A DNA stretch of 64,000 nt from Fundidesulfovibrio soli (GTDB lineage Bacteria; Desulfobacterota; Desulfovibrionia; Desulfovibrionales; Desulfovibrionaceae): positions 62,001 through 126,000 of the forward strand of contig NZ_JAKZKW010000008.1 of assembly GCF_022808695.1 (NCBI RefSeq), given 5' to 3'. Position numbers and translations under genes: made by a program. The notes beneath the pieces were generated by a model that searched no databases, was not told the DNA's origin, and was given only the letters and a program-made list of their open reading frames with translations. Below are positions 8,765-16,608 of the stretch, in pieces; position 1 is the stretch's first letter, and each line of letters opens with the position of its first letter.

Positions 8765-9247
8765 ATGAAGAAGGCGTTGATGATCCTGGGTGGGTTGTTT
8801 CTGGCGGCGTTCGTGTTGGTTGGCGCGTTGTTCGCCTACATGGCTGTCGTGGGGCAGGGGCTGGACCAGGAAAGCAAAGCCTATGTTATGGAGACGGTTC
8901 CGGTGCTCTGTTCCGCTTTTGATCTGGAGACCTTCAAAAAACACGCAAGCCCGGAGCTTCTGAAAGCCGGCTCTCCCGAGGAATTGACCAAAATATTGAT
9001 CTGGCTCAAGGGGCTTGGCCAATTCGGGCGGATTATCGAAGTAACTGGTGACGCCAATATTTCCTACATGCTTGGGAGCGGTAAAGTCGTAACGGCCAAA
9101 TACAGGGCCAAGGTTGAGTTCGAGACAGGCCCGGCAACAATCCAGATCGTACTCGTAAAGCGCCACGATGGTTGGAAATACAGGCTGTTCACGATCAATT
9201 CCATGGCGCTCGTGCCGCAATCTGATCCAGCCCCCTCGCCCTCCTGA
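8765..9247 (+). CDS. hypothetical membrane-anchored protein
   Basis: 160 residues from the ATG at 8765, which follows AAAGGAGC with good spacing. Residues 5-28 form a single membrane helix or uncleaved signal (LMILGGLFLAAFVLVGALFA). The remainder is soluble and probably extracytoplasmic, with an alpha+beta look: YVMETVPVLCSAFDLETFKK, then TAKYRAKVEFETGPATIQIVL and a HDGWKYRLFTINS ending. That tail is reminiscent of NTF2-like or DUF4019-like folds. No lipobox and no recognised family; function unknown. Base composition is less GC-rich than the neighbours. Confidence 0.7.
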   Translation: MKKALMILGGLFLAAFVLVGALFAYMAVVGQGLDQESKAYVMETVPVLCSAFDLETFKKHASPELLKAGSPEELTKILIWLKGLGQFGRIIEVTGDANISYMLGSGKVVTAKYRAKVEFETGPATIQIVLVKRHDGWKYRLFTINSMALVPQSDPAPSPS

Positions 9248-9386
9248 GCTGTCGGCGCGAAGGCCGCCCGCGCCCTTCGTTGACATCCGCCCACTGAAAG
9301 GCTTACCAGCCAGCCACCCCAAATTTTGGCAATCACGGGCCTATGTGGTGGGCTTTTCCCCGCATGGCGTCCGTTCTGGAGGCTTC

Positions 9387-10769
9387 ATGAGCATCGTCAC
9401 CCGTTTCGCCCCCAGCCCCACCGGACAGCTGCACATCGGCGGCGCGCGCACGGCAATCTTCAGCTGGCTGCTGGCCCGCCAGGCAGGCGGCCGTTTCCTG
9501 CTGCGCATCGAGGACACCGACACTGTCCGCTCCCAGGCCGCCTACACCGAGGGCATCCTGGCCTCCATGAAATGGCTCGGCCTTGATTGGGACGACGAGC
9601 CCATCTACCAGACCCAGCGCTTCGAGATTTACAACCAGTTCATCGACTCCATGATCGAGAACGGCACGGCCTACTGGTGCTCCTGCACCCCCGAAGAGGT
9701 GGAGGCCATGCGCGAGACCGCGCGCGCCAACGGCACCAAGCCCAAGTACGACGGGCGCTGCCGCGAGCGCGGCCTGGGCCCCGGCCCGGGGCGCGTGGTG
9801 CGCCTCAAGGCCCCCCTGGCCGGCACCACCATCATGGACGACCTGGTCCACGGCCCGGTGGCCTTCGACAACGCCGAGCTCGACGACATGATCCTGCGCC
9901 GCTCCGACAACACGCCCACCTACAACCTTGCCGTCGTGGTGGACGACGCCACCATGGGCATCACCCACGTGATCCGGGGCGACGACCACATCAACAACAC
10001 TCCCAAGCAGATCATGATCTACAACGCCCTGGGCTTCCCCCTGCCCAAGTTCGGGCACGTGCCCATGATCCTCGGGCCGGACAAGAAGAAGCTCTCCAAG
10101 CGCCACGGCGCCACGGCGGTCTACGAGTACGAGGCCCAGGGCATCCTGCCCGAGGCCATGCTCAACTGCCTGGTGCGCCTGGGCTGGTCCTACGGCGACC
10201 AGGAGATCTTCAGCCGGGAGGAACTGCTGCGGCACTTCTCCATCGGCAGCCTGGGCAAGTCCGCCTCGGTGTTCGACAACGAGAAGCTGCTCTGGTTGAA
10301 CCAGCACTATATCAAGGAAGCGGACCTGGACCGCCTGGCCGGGCTGCTGGCCGCGATCCTGGGCGAGAGGGGCTACGCCGGGCCGGATGCGGCCTATCTG
10401 AAGGCGTTCATCCCGCTTTTGCAGCCGCGCTCGCGCACCATGCTGGAGATGGCCGACCAGGCCGAGATGTTCGTGGCCGAGGAGCCCGCACTGGACGAGG
10501 CCGCGGGGTCCAAGTTCTTGACTGATGAGACCAAGCCGCATTTGGCCGAGATCGCCAAGATTTTCGAGACTGCGGACGACTTCAGGCAGGAGCCTCTGGA
10601 GGCCGCCGTGAAGGCCTATCTTGAGGGGAAAGAGCTGAAATTCAAGCTGGTCGCCCAGCCCCTGCGCGTGGCCCTCACCGGAAGAACCGCCAGCCCCGGC
10701 CTGTTCGAGATGGTGGAAGCCATGGGCAAGGAGCGGGTGCTGAAGCGGTTGAAGAGGGTGGCGGGGTAG
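9387..10769 (+). CDS. gltX: glutamyl-tRNA synthetase
   Basis: Charges tRNA-Glu (and, in many bacteria lacking GlnRS, tRNA-Gln). The ATG at 9387 follows GGAGG and gives 460 residues. The class I signatures are HIGG at 16-19 and KLSKR at 235-239. CSC at 98-100 together with Cys125 resembles the zinc site of bacterial GluRS. The same frame is open upstream to 9168, but that part overlaps the preceding gene and lacks similarity. Monocistronic, followed by a cluster of GC-rich hairpins and a terminator. Confidence 0.96.
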   Translation: MSIVTRFAPSPTGQLHIGGARTAIFSWLLARQAGGRFLLRIEDTDTVRSQAAYTEGILASMKWLGLDWDDEPIYQTQRFEIYNQFIDSMIENGTAYWCSCTPEEVEAMRETARANGTKPKYDGRCRERGLGPGPGRVVRLKAPLAGTTIMDDLVHGPVAFDNAELDDMILRRSDNTPTYNLAVVVDDATMGITHVIRGDDHINNTPKQIMIYNALGFPLPKFGHVPMILGPDKKKLSKRHGATAVYEYEAQGILPEAMLNCLVRLGWSYGDQEIFSREELLRHFSIGSLGKSASVFDNEKLLWLNQHYIKEADLDRLAGLLAAILGERGYAGPDAAYLKAFIPLLQPRSRTMLEMADQAEMFVAEEPALDEAAGSKFLTDETKPHLAEIAKIFETADDFRQEPLEAAVKAYLEGKELKFKLVAQPLRVALTGRTASPGLFEMVEAMGKERVLKRLKRVAG

Positions 10770-10798
10770 CTGGCGAGTCCGGAAATCGGGTGGAGAGA

Positions 10799-10882
10799 GC
10801 GGGGCGCTGCCCCGCACCCCGCAAGGGGGCGTGGCCCCCTTGACCCGCAAATAGGGCGGAGTGGCGTCGGGGGTGCCCCCCG
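10799..10882. repeat. three consecutive GC hairpins downstream of gltX
   Basis: GCGGGGC/GCCCCGC (10799-10805/10809-10815), AAGGGGGC/GCCCCCTT (10823-10830/10834-10841) and CGGGGG/CCCCCG (10868-10873/10877-10882). Together they fill the space between the gltX stop and its terminator. They may be mRNA-stabilising or another intergenic repeat type; no function is shown. Confidence 0.5.
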
Positions 10883-10905
10883 TCGAACTCACGCAAAATG
10901 CATGA

Positions 10906-10939
10906 AAAGGCCCGGACGGCATCGTCGCCCGGGCTTTTT
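10906..10939. terminator. terminator between gltX and the convergent phosphodiesterase gene
   Basis: AAAAGGCCCGG, a 12-base loop region, then CCCGGGCTTTTT. A's on the left and T's on the right allow termination from both sides. Confidence 0.75.
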
Positions 10940-10963
10940 CATTATATGCCAGGGTATCGGCAC

Positions 10964-11728
10964 TTAGTCCTCCCCATCCTCCGGCTCCGCCATCCCGCCC
11001 TCGGGCCGCGCCTCCTCATAGATCGCATTGAACCCGTGCATCGCGCAGAACTTTCTCTGCTCCCGGTTGCGCGCAGTCCAGACCAGCACCGGCATCCTCT
11101 CCCGCATCCTCATGAGCCAGTTGAGCCGCCAGCCAGTCAGCATGGTGATGTCCACGGCCGCGAAGTGCGGCTGCGTCACGCAGTTCAGCAGCATGTTGCG
11201 ATAGGCGAAGCTCCTGAGCGGGTGCCTCGCGGATTTGTCCGCATAGTCGTAGACAAGCTGTCCCCTCAGGAAATGCGGCCTGCGCCGCTTGAACCACAGC
11301 ACCGAGAACGGGTTGAAGGCCTGCACCGCGAACGGGCCGCCGTAGCCGTCCAGCAGGGCGGCCACGCGTTCCTCCAACGGGCCTGGGGGCCCGTCGCCCT
11401 TGAGTTCCACCAGCAAGGGCGAGCGCCCGGCCACGAGGTCGAGCACCGTGGAGAACAGGGGGATCGCGTCGCCCGTGCCGAAGAGACGGAACCCGGAAAT
11501 ATCCGCATAGGAGCGCTCGCGCAGCAGCCCGTCCACGCCGCAGGCCCTCATCAGGCCCTTGTCGTGGAAGGCCACCACTTGGCCGTCCCCGGTCAGGCGA
11601 ACGTCCAGTTCGATGGGCATGCCGGACTCCGCGCAACGCTCAAAGGCCGAGAGCGAATTCTCGGCCACGCTCACGTTGTCGTGCAGGCCCCGGTGGGCGA
11701 TGGGGGCGTTTCTCAGCCAGTCGCGCAT
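10964..11728 (-). CDS. glycerophosphodiester phosphodiesterase
   Basis: Hydrolyses deacylated phospholipids to glycerol-3-phosphate and an alcohol; GDPD TIM barrel. The ATG at 11728 gives 254 residues with the catalytic and metal residues His12 (AHRG), Glu40 and Asp42 (IELDV) and His55 (FHD). A longer frame with a TTG start upstream encodes a basic region without family character. There is no signal peptide, so it is likely a cytoplasmic UgpQ-like enzyme. It is convergent with gltX. The C-terminus ends in an acidic tail. Confidence 0.88.
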   Translation of the reverse strand: MRDWLRNAPIAHRGLHDNVSVAENSLSAFERCAESGMPIELDVRLTGDGQVVAFHDKGLMRACGVDGLLRERSYADISGFRLFGTGDAIPLFSTVLDLVAGRSPLLVELKGDGPPGPLEERVAALLDGYGGPFAVQAFNPFSVLWFKRRRPHFLRGQLVYDYADKSARHPLRSFAYRNMLLNCVTQPHFAAVDITMLTGWRLNWLMRMRERMPVLVWTARNREQRKFCAMHGFNAIYEEARPEGGMAEPEDGED

Positions 11729-11876
11729 GGATTCTCGCAGGGTGATTGTCGGGCATCGGCACCATGCCTTCCCGACGACCCGAAGGCAACCGGCGCGCTT
11801 GGCTGGTAGCGCAGCCGGCAAACGGCAGGGCGGACGCTTCTATGACGGGGCGAAAAAGCCGGGGGAATCCAAACGA

Positions 11877-11910
11877 GAAAAAGGCCGGCACGCTCCCGCG
11901 CACCGGCCTT
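11877..11910 (-). terminator. terminator of the DUF1566 gene
   Basis: AAGGCCGG (11881-11888) pairs with CCGGCCTT (11903-11910). The A run at 11877-11882 becomes a T run on the minus strand, 22 bases past the DUF1566 stop. Confidence 0.75.
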
Positions 11911-11931
11911 CATTCGTCAGGCTTCTGGATG

Positions 11932-12987
11932 CTACTGGGTCACAAGCAACAGCAGCGCTCCGGGCACACCCGCCATGGGCGTGTAGGTCCATCTGCCGCC
12001 GCGTACGCAGCGTGCGTATTGCTGGGGCGGGTCTTGCGTGACTTTCCAGTACCCGTCGGAAAGCCCGTCGCTGAATGATACCCGCCAGCCATAGGGCGAA
12101 TAGGTGTTGTAGGTCGTGCTCGCCCAGAACAAGTTGGTGCTGGGGGTGAAAACGGCGGGCAGGACCGAGCCGGTGAGGCTGTAGTCCGTGATGGTCAGCA
12201 GCTCGCGGCGGTTGGGCAGGCGCCAGTCCTTGTAGCCGCCGGTGGTGCGGCGGGTGCAGTAATCAAGGGCGTTCTGCCAGTAGGCGGGTGTTGCGCTGCC
12301 GGTTTTTTCCCACATCAAACCGGTGGAAGCGTCGCTGACCGTGCCGTTGCCGTTGTCGGTCAGGCTGGGGCCGGGCAGGGCCGAGCCTTTGACGCAACGC
12401 ACGCTGTAGCTGTCGGTCTGGGCGTAGCGTTCGGACTTGCCGGTGGAGAAATCGACGCCCCAGGCATCCGTGGCGGAGCCGGCGACCGGAGTGGAAGACC
12501 AGTAGGGGGCCGCATCGGCCTGGGGACCGGGAAGCGAGGTTGTGGGCCAGACGCCGAGGTTGACCGTGCTCAGCAGCTCCTGCTGGGTGGGCAGCCGCCA
12601 CCCCGTGCCGCCCAGGTTCAACCCGGAGCAGGTGTTTCCCGCGTCTTCCCAGCTCTTGCCCTCGATGCCGCTGGTGTTTGCGTCGATCTGCCAGATCAGG
12701 CCGGTGAAAGTGTCGGTGGCGGTCCCGTTGCCGTTGTCGGTGAACTTGGGCTGGGGGCCCCGGAAGTTTCCATCCTGCGCGGAGAACGGTTTGCCGCGCG
12801 ACAGGCAGACGATGGAAGCGGTGCTATCGTCGAAGCACAGGGTCTGCCCGGTGTCAGGCAAAGTGTACGCCCGGGCGGGGACCGGTGCGGATGCGAAAAG
12901 GAAGGATGCCAGTATGCCCGTCAGCAGGAGGAATGGGAGGAGGAGGGGCGAACAAGGCTGGCTCTGATTCCGCGCGATACTGCTCAT
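11932..12987 (-). CDS. secreted DUF1566 (Lcl C-terminal-like) repeat protein
   Basis: 351 residues from the ATG at 12987, preceded by GGAGCC. An N-terminal signal or anchor (about residues 15-40, hydrophobic, ending PVPARA) is followed by two DUF1566 units. Each unit has DNGNGT..D..TGL(I/M)W, WRLP(T/N)..EL, YWSST/FWAST and a closing (S)VRCV/ARCV motif (roughly 85-200 and 210-335). DUF1566 domains are typical of exported or surface proteins of unknown function. It ends with a short hydrophobic tail (GALLLLV). Cysteines are paired near the ends of each unit, suggesting disulfides. Monocistronic between two minus-strand terminators. Confidence 0.82.
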   Translation of the reverse strand: MSSIARNQSQPCSPLLLPFLLLTGILASFLFASAPVPARAYTLPDTGQTLCFDDSTASIVCLSRGKPFSAQDGNFRGPQPKFTDNGNGTATDTFTGLIWQIDANTSGIEGKSWEDAGNTCSGLNLGGTGWRLPTQQELLSTVNLGVWPTTSLPGPQADAAPYWSSTPVAGSATDAWGVDFSTGKSERYAQTDSYSVRCVKGSALPGPSLTDNGNGTVSDASTGLMWEKTGSATPAYWQNALDYCTRRTTGGYKDWRLPNRRELLTITDYSLTGSVLPAVFTPSTNLFWASTTYNTYSPYGWRVSFSDGLSDGYWKVTQDPPQQYARCVRGGRWTYTPMAGVPGALLLLVTQ

Positions 12988-13117
12988 ACTTGGCTCCAGA
13001 GGTTGCTGCGTGGCGAAAATATAATCTTGTTGCACCCGGGAGGCAAATCATAATAAACTGCAAGATTCTGATTCCGCCCAGGCCGGGTGTGGCCAGCCAT
13101 CCATTTGTACTCACAAT

Positions 13118-13149
13118 GAAAAAGCCCCGTGACCAGAGTCTCGGGGCTG
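13118..13149 (-). terminator. terminator of the gmd operon
   Basis: AAAAAGCCCCG on the plus strand with CGGGGCT downstream; read on the minus strand it is a GC stem followed by TTTTT. It lies about 30 bases past the gmd stop. Confidence 0.8.
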
Positions 13150-13180
13150 TGGAGCGAAGATTAATTTCTCTTCATGAATG

Positions 13181-14272
13181 CTATTCGTGGAAGTCATACG
13201 TCCTGAAGCCCTGGGTCTTGCAGAGGCTGTCGCGCTCGGCGTCGCGCAGGTCGGCCTGGATCATCTCCGCCACCATCTGCTTGAAGGTGATGCGCGGCTC
13301 CCAGCCCAGCCTCTCGCGGGCCTTGGCCGGGTCGCCCAGCAGGGTCTCCACCTCGGTTGGGCGGAAGTAGCGCGGGTCAACGGCCACGAGGCACTGCCCG
13401 GTCTGCGCGTGGTAGCCCTTCTCGTCCACGCCCTGGCCTTCGAAGCGCAGGGGGATGCCCAGCTCCTCGGCGGCGGCCTGCACGAACTGGCGCACGCTGT
13501 GCTGCACGCCGGTGGCGATCACGTAGTCCTCTGGCCCGTCCTGCTGGAGCATGAGCCACATCATCTTCACATAGTCGCGGGCGTGGCCCCAGTCGCGCTT
13601 GGCGTCCAGATTGCCCAGGAACAGGCAGTCCTGCAGGCCCAGCTTGATGCGCGCCATGGCCCGGGTGATCTTGCGGGTCACGAAGGTCTCTCCGCGCAGG
13701 GGGGACTCGTGATTGAAGAGGATGCCGTTGCAGGCGTACATCCCGTAGGCTTCGCGGTAGTTCACCGTGATCCAGTAGCCGTAGAGCTTGGCCACGGCGT
13801 AGGGGCTGCGCGGGTAGAAGGGGGTCTTCTCAGTCTGGGGGGTCTCCTGCACCAGGCCGTAAAGCTCCGAGGTGGAGGCCTGGTACACGCGGGTCTTCTT
13901 GGCCAGGCCCAGGATGCGGATGGCCTCCAGCACGCGCAGGGTGCCCAGGGCGTCGCAGTTGGCCGTGTATTCCGGCGTCTCGAAGGAGACGGCCACGTGC
14001 GACTGCGCCGCAAGGTTGTAGACCTCGTCGGGCTGCACCTTCTGGATGACGTTGATGATATTGGTGGAATCGGTCAGGTCGCCGTAGTGCAGGATGAACC
14101 TGCGGTTGTCCACGTGCGGGTCCTGGTAGATGTGGTCGATGCGGTCCGTGTTGAACAGGGAGGATCGGCGCTTGATGCCGTGGACCGTGTAGCCCTTCTC
14201 CAGCAGCAGCTCCGCGAGGTAGGCCCCGTCCTGGCCGGTGATGCCGGTGATGAGGGCGACTTTGTTGCTCAT
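13181..14272 (-). CDS. gmd: GDP-mannose 4,6-dehydratase
   Basis: Makes GDP-4-keto-6-deoxy-mannose, precursor of GDP-fucose, GDP-rhamnose and related sugars for surface polysaccharides. 363 residues of the extended SDR type: nucleotide motif GITGQDG at 10-16, then [23 protein letters not shown] and the catalytic YAVAK. The family segment [16 protein letters not shown] is complete. The start overlaps the stop of the preceding paralogue by 4 bases (ATGA), so the two genes are translationally coupled. The downstream terminator makes a two-gene operon. Confidence 0.95.
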   Translation of the reverse strand: MSNKVALITGITGQDGAYLAELLLEKGYTVHGIKRRSSLFNTDRIDHIYQDPHVDNRRFILHYGDLTDSTNIINVIQKVQPDEVYNLAAQSHVAVSFETPEYTANCDALGTLRVLEAIRILGLAKKTRVYQASTSELYGLVQETPQTEKTPFYPRSPYAVAKLYGYWITVNYREAYGMYACNGILFNHESPLRGETFVTRKITRAMARIKLGLQDCLFLGNLDAKRDWGHARDYVKMMWLMLQQDGPEDYVIATGVQHSVRQFVQAAAEELGIPLRFEGQGVDEKGYHAQTGQCLVAVDPRYFRPTEVETLLGDPAKARERLGWEPRITFKQMVAEMIQADLRDAERDSLCKTQGFRTYDFHE

Positions 14273-15246
14273 GAACAGTTCTCCTGAAGGCGCAGGCGCT
14301 CCTGTTGGGCCCGCACCATTTCTTTCACGACGAGGGGCATGTCCTTGCTGGCGCTCCAGCCCAGCAGCTCGCGGGCCTTGGACGGGTCCCCCTTGCTGAC
14401 GGGGATGTCGGCCGGGCGCAAGAGCTCGGGCCGGGTGTCCACGTGCTCGGCGTGGTCCAGGCCAACTGCGGCGAAGGCCTGGGCCGTGAACTCCATCAGG
14501 GAGTGGCTCCTGCCCGTGGCGATGACGAAATCCTCAGGCTCCGGGTGCTGGAGCATGCGCCACATGGCGTCCACGTATTCGGCGGCCCAGCCCCAGTCCC
14601 GCACGACGTCGGTGTTGCCCAGGCTCAGGCGCTCGCCGGACCCGGCCGCGATGCGGCAGGCCGTGGAGACTATCTTGCTGGTCACGAAGCGCGTGGGCCT
14701 CAGCGGGGACTCGTGGTTGAAGAGGATGCCCGAGCAGGCGAAGAGCCCGTAGGCCTCGCGGTAGTTGGCCACGGCCCAGCACGTGGCGGCCTTGGCCACG
14801 GCGTAGGGGCTGCGGGGCTTGAAGGGGGTCTCCTCGTTGGCGGGCTCGGGGGTGTGGCCGAAGCACTCGGAGGAGCAGGCGTTGTAGAAGCGCACCGGGC
14901 GGCCCAGCAGGCGCAGCAGTTCCAGAATGTTGAGGGTGGCCACGGCCACGGACTCGAACGTCTCCAGCGGCTGGTCGAAGGAGAGCCCCACCGAGCTTTG
15001 ACCGGCCAGGTTGTATATCTCGTCGGGCCGGGTCTTCTCGATCACCTGCCAGAGCCCCCTGAAATCGGAGGGCGAGGCCGAATGCAGGGCCACCTTGTCC
15101 GCCACGCCCAGCAGCCGCAGATTGGCGGTGCGGGCCATCTGCGCGTCCCGGGAGGTTCCGGCGACGGCGTAGCCCTTCTCCAGGAGCAGCTTGGCGAGGT
15201 AGGCCCCGTCCTGGCCCGTGATGCCGATGATGAGCGCTGATTTCAT
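14269..15246 (-). CDS. Gmd-family sugar-nucleotide dehydratase/reductase paralogue
   Basis: 325 residues from the ATG at 15246; upstream in-frame sequence contains the intergenic region and was rejected. It shares the Gmd architecture: GITGQDG at 8-14, [20 protein letters not shown] in place of the usual TSTSELYG, YAVAK, and [16 protein letters not shown]. It is therefore a second Gmd-like enzyme, or a 4-keto reductase-like partner acting on the Gmd product. The adjacent coupled genes suggest they supply one deoxyhexose pathway. Sequence alone does not separate the two options. Confidence 0.8.
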   Translation of the reverse strand: MKSALIIGITGQDGAYLAKLLLEKGYAVAGTSRDAQMARTANLRLLGVADKVALHSASPSDFRGLWQVIEKTRPDEIYNLAGQSSVGLSFDQPLETFESVAVATLNILELLRLLGRPVRFYNACSSECFGHTPEPANEETPFKPRSPYAVAKAATCWAVANYREAYGLFACSGILFNHESPLRPTRFVTSKIVSTACRIAAGSGERLSLGNTDVVRDWGWAAEYVDAMWRMLQHPEPEDFVIATGRSHSLMEFTAQAFAAVGLDHAEHVDTRPELLRPADIPVSKGDPSKARELLGWSASKDMPLVVKEMVRAQQERLRLQENCS

Positions 15247-15337
15247 GGATGGTCCGGTGGAAGCGTGTAAAAGGTGACTCCTCTTGGGCCAAAGCTCACT
15301 TCCTGTCAATGGCGCGACCCGGGGCGCGGCCTGCGCG

Positions 15338-15383
15338 CTTGTGCACGGGCTTGTGCAACCGGTTGCACAACCCCGTGCAAGCT
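15338..15383. promoter_or_regulatory. extended dyad, candidate enhancer site for the ZraR-like activator
   Basis: Perfect 20-bp palindrome TTGTGCAACCGGTTGCACAA (15351-15370). It is nested in a wider imperfect dyad whose outer arms read CTTGTGCACGGG and CCCCGTGCAAG. The centre is about 70 bases upstream of the sigma-54 -24 element, a usual enhancer distance. The downstream locus encodes a sigma-54 activator. Confidence 0.6.
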
Positions 15384-15428
15384 GCCGGGGCTGGCTTGAT
15401 AATATCCTGGAATCGTTGAAGCAGTTTG

Positions 15429-15446
15429 TTGGCACGGTTGCTGCTT
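15429..15446 (+). promoter_or_regulatory. sigma-54-type (-24/-12) promoter
   Basis: TTGGCACGGTTGCTGCTT: the -24 GG (15431-15432) and -12 GC (15443-15444) are exactly 10 bases apart and TGGCAC is the consensus -24 box. It drives the small glycine-rich gene and probably zraP. The start codon is about 45 bases downstream. Confidence 0.65.
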
Positions 15447-15490
15447 TGTCCCATCGCAGACGCGGCAAACGCCGCCTCATGGAGGTTCCC

Positions 15491-15793
15491 ATGCGCACAA
15501 CGGCACTCTTCATCGCTCTGGCGGCGCTGGCCCTGGCGCCTCTGGCCGAGACCGCCCTGGCAAGGGGCAACGGTTACGGCAACCGCAACGGCTGTCCCGG
15601 CTGGTCGGCGGGCGGCCCCATGACGGGCGCGGGCTACGGTCCGGCCAACTGCCCGGCCTACTGGCAGGGGGCAGGCCCCGGCTCAGGCTACGGCCCCGGC
15701 GCGGGGCGCGGCTACGGACGCATGATGCGCGGCGTCTCCTGGAACACGTCCTCACCGGCGCAGACCCAGGTCCCGGCACAGGCCGCTCAATAG
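15491..15793 (+). CDS. small secreted glycine/tyrosine-rich protein
   Basis: 100 residues from the ATG at 15491, preceded by GGAGG. Signal peptide (about residues 1-24, ending ALA), then a low-complexity part rich in Gly, Tyr, Asn and Pro with GYG repeats and two cysteines (NGCPGW, ANCPAY). The tail is Gln/Ala-rich. No known family was recognised. It lies directly behind the sigma-54 promoter and just before zraP, and its composition matches the C-terminal tail of ZraP, so it probably belongs to the same periplasmic response. Confidence 0.72.
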   Translation: MRTTALFIALAALALAPLAETALARGNGYGNRNGCPGWSAGGPMTGAGYGPANCPAYWQGAGPGSGYGPGAGRGYGRMMRGVSWNTSSPAQTQVPAQAAQ

Positions 15794-15891
15794 CGCGAAA
15801 CCCGAAAGGGCCTGAACACAGGTCCGGCCCGGCCGGACGAAACGGCGCCGCTCCGCCGGGAACGGCGCGCAACGACAAGGAGCCTTACGAG

Positions 15892-16443
15892 ATGACCATC
15901 CGCACGATGACCCTTTCCCTGGCGATGGCCGCCCTGCTGGCTGCGGGGTCTTTCTCCCCGGCGCAGGCCTGGCGGGGCATGTCGCTCGACATCCCGCAGG
16001 ACAAGCAGGAGCAGGTGGCCAAGATCTACCGCGAAGGCCGCCAGAAGATCGCCGAACTGGAAAGCCGCAAGTGGAACAAGCAGGGCGAACTCAACGCGCT
16101 GCTGGCCCAGGCCAAGCCTGAGAGCTCCAAGATCGAGGCCCTGGCCAAGGAGATCGGCAACCTGAGCTCCATGATCTACCAGGAGCGCGTGGGCCTGCAG
16201 CAGCGCATCTTCAAGGAGACCGGCGTGAGCCTGCCCATGGCCGACGGCCCCGGCTCCGGCCGCGGCGACTGCCCCGGGGGCTACGGCTCCGGCTACGGTC
16301 CCGGCGGCGGTTACGGCCCCGGCGGTTGCCCCATGGGCGGCCCCGGCGCGGGTTTCGGCCCCGGCAAGGGCGCTGCCAAGGGCAACCTGCCCTCCTGCTG
16401 CCAGACCTCCGAGGCTCCTGAGACCCAGCCCAAGACCAATTAG
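15892..16443 (+). CDS. zraP: ZraP/Spy-like periplasmic chaperone or metal sensor
   Basis: 183 residues; start preceded by AAGGAGC. Signal peptide (about 1-26, ending AQA) is followed by WRGMSLDIPQDKQEQVAKIY and a long helical region (residues 35-105) with the LxxLL-type heptads of ZraP/CpxP/Spy proteins. In ZraP the helical hairpins assemble into zinc-binding chaperone oligomers that inhibit the ZraS kinase. The C-terminal third is glycine/proline-rich (GYG/GPGG repeats) with several cysteines (GDCPGG, GGCPMGG, PSCCQTS) that could bind metal. A ZraS-like kinase and ZraR-like regulator follow on the same strand. Confidence 0.8.
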   Translation: MTIRTMTLSLAMAALLAAGSFSPAQAWRGMSLDIPQDKQEQVAKIYREGRQKIAELESRKWNKQGELNALLAQAKPESSKIEALAKEIGNLSSMIYQERVGLQQRIFKETGVSLPMADGPGSGRGDCPGGYGSGYGPGGGYGPGGCPMGGPGAGFGPGKGAAKGNLPSCCQTSEAPETQPKTN

Positions 16444-16484
16444 TCCTCCGCCTCCACAGCGCGCGCAGGCGCGCCCTCACCAAG

Positions 16485-16513
16485 GGAACCCCGCCCCCCA
16501 CCGGCGGGGTTCC
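16485..16513 (+). terminator. hairpin terminator after zraP
   Basis: GGAACCCCGCC (16485-16495) pairs with GGCGGGGTTCC (16503-16513). The T tract is weak, so termination may be partial. Confidence 0.6.
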
Positions 16514-16608
16514 TCCTTGATGGGCGGATTGCATCGGACGGCGGCGGGGTGTAGATCAGTGAGCTTGCGGCGGGCCGGTGCCCGCGCCGATCGCAGGGAG
16601 CAAACTTC

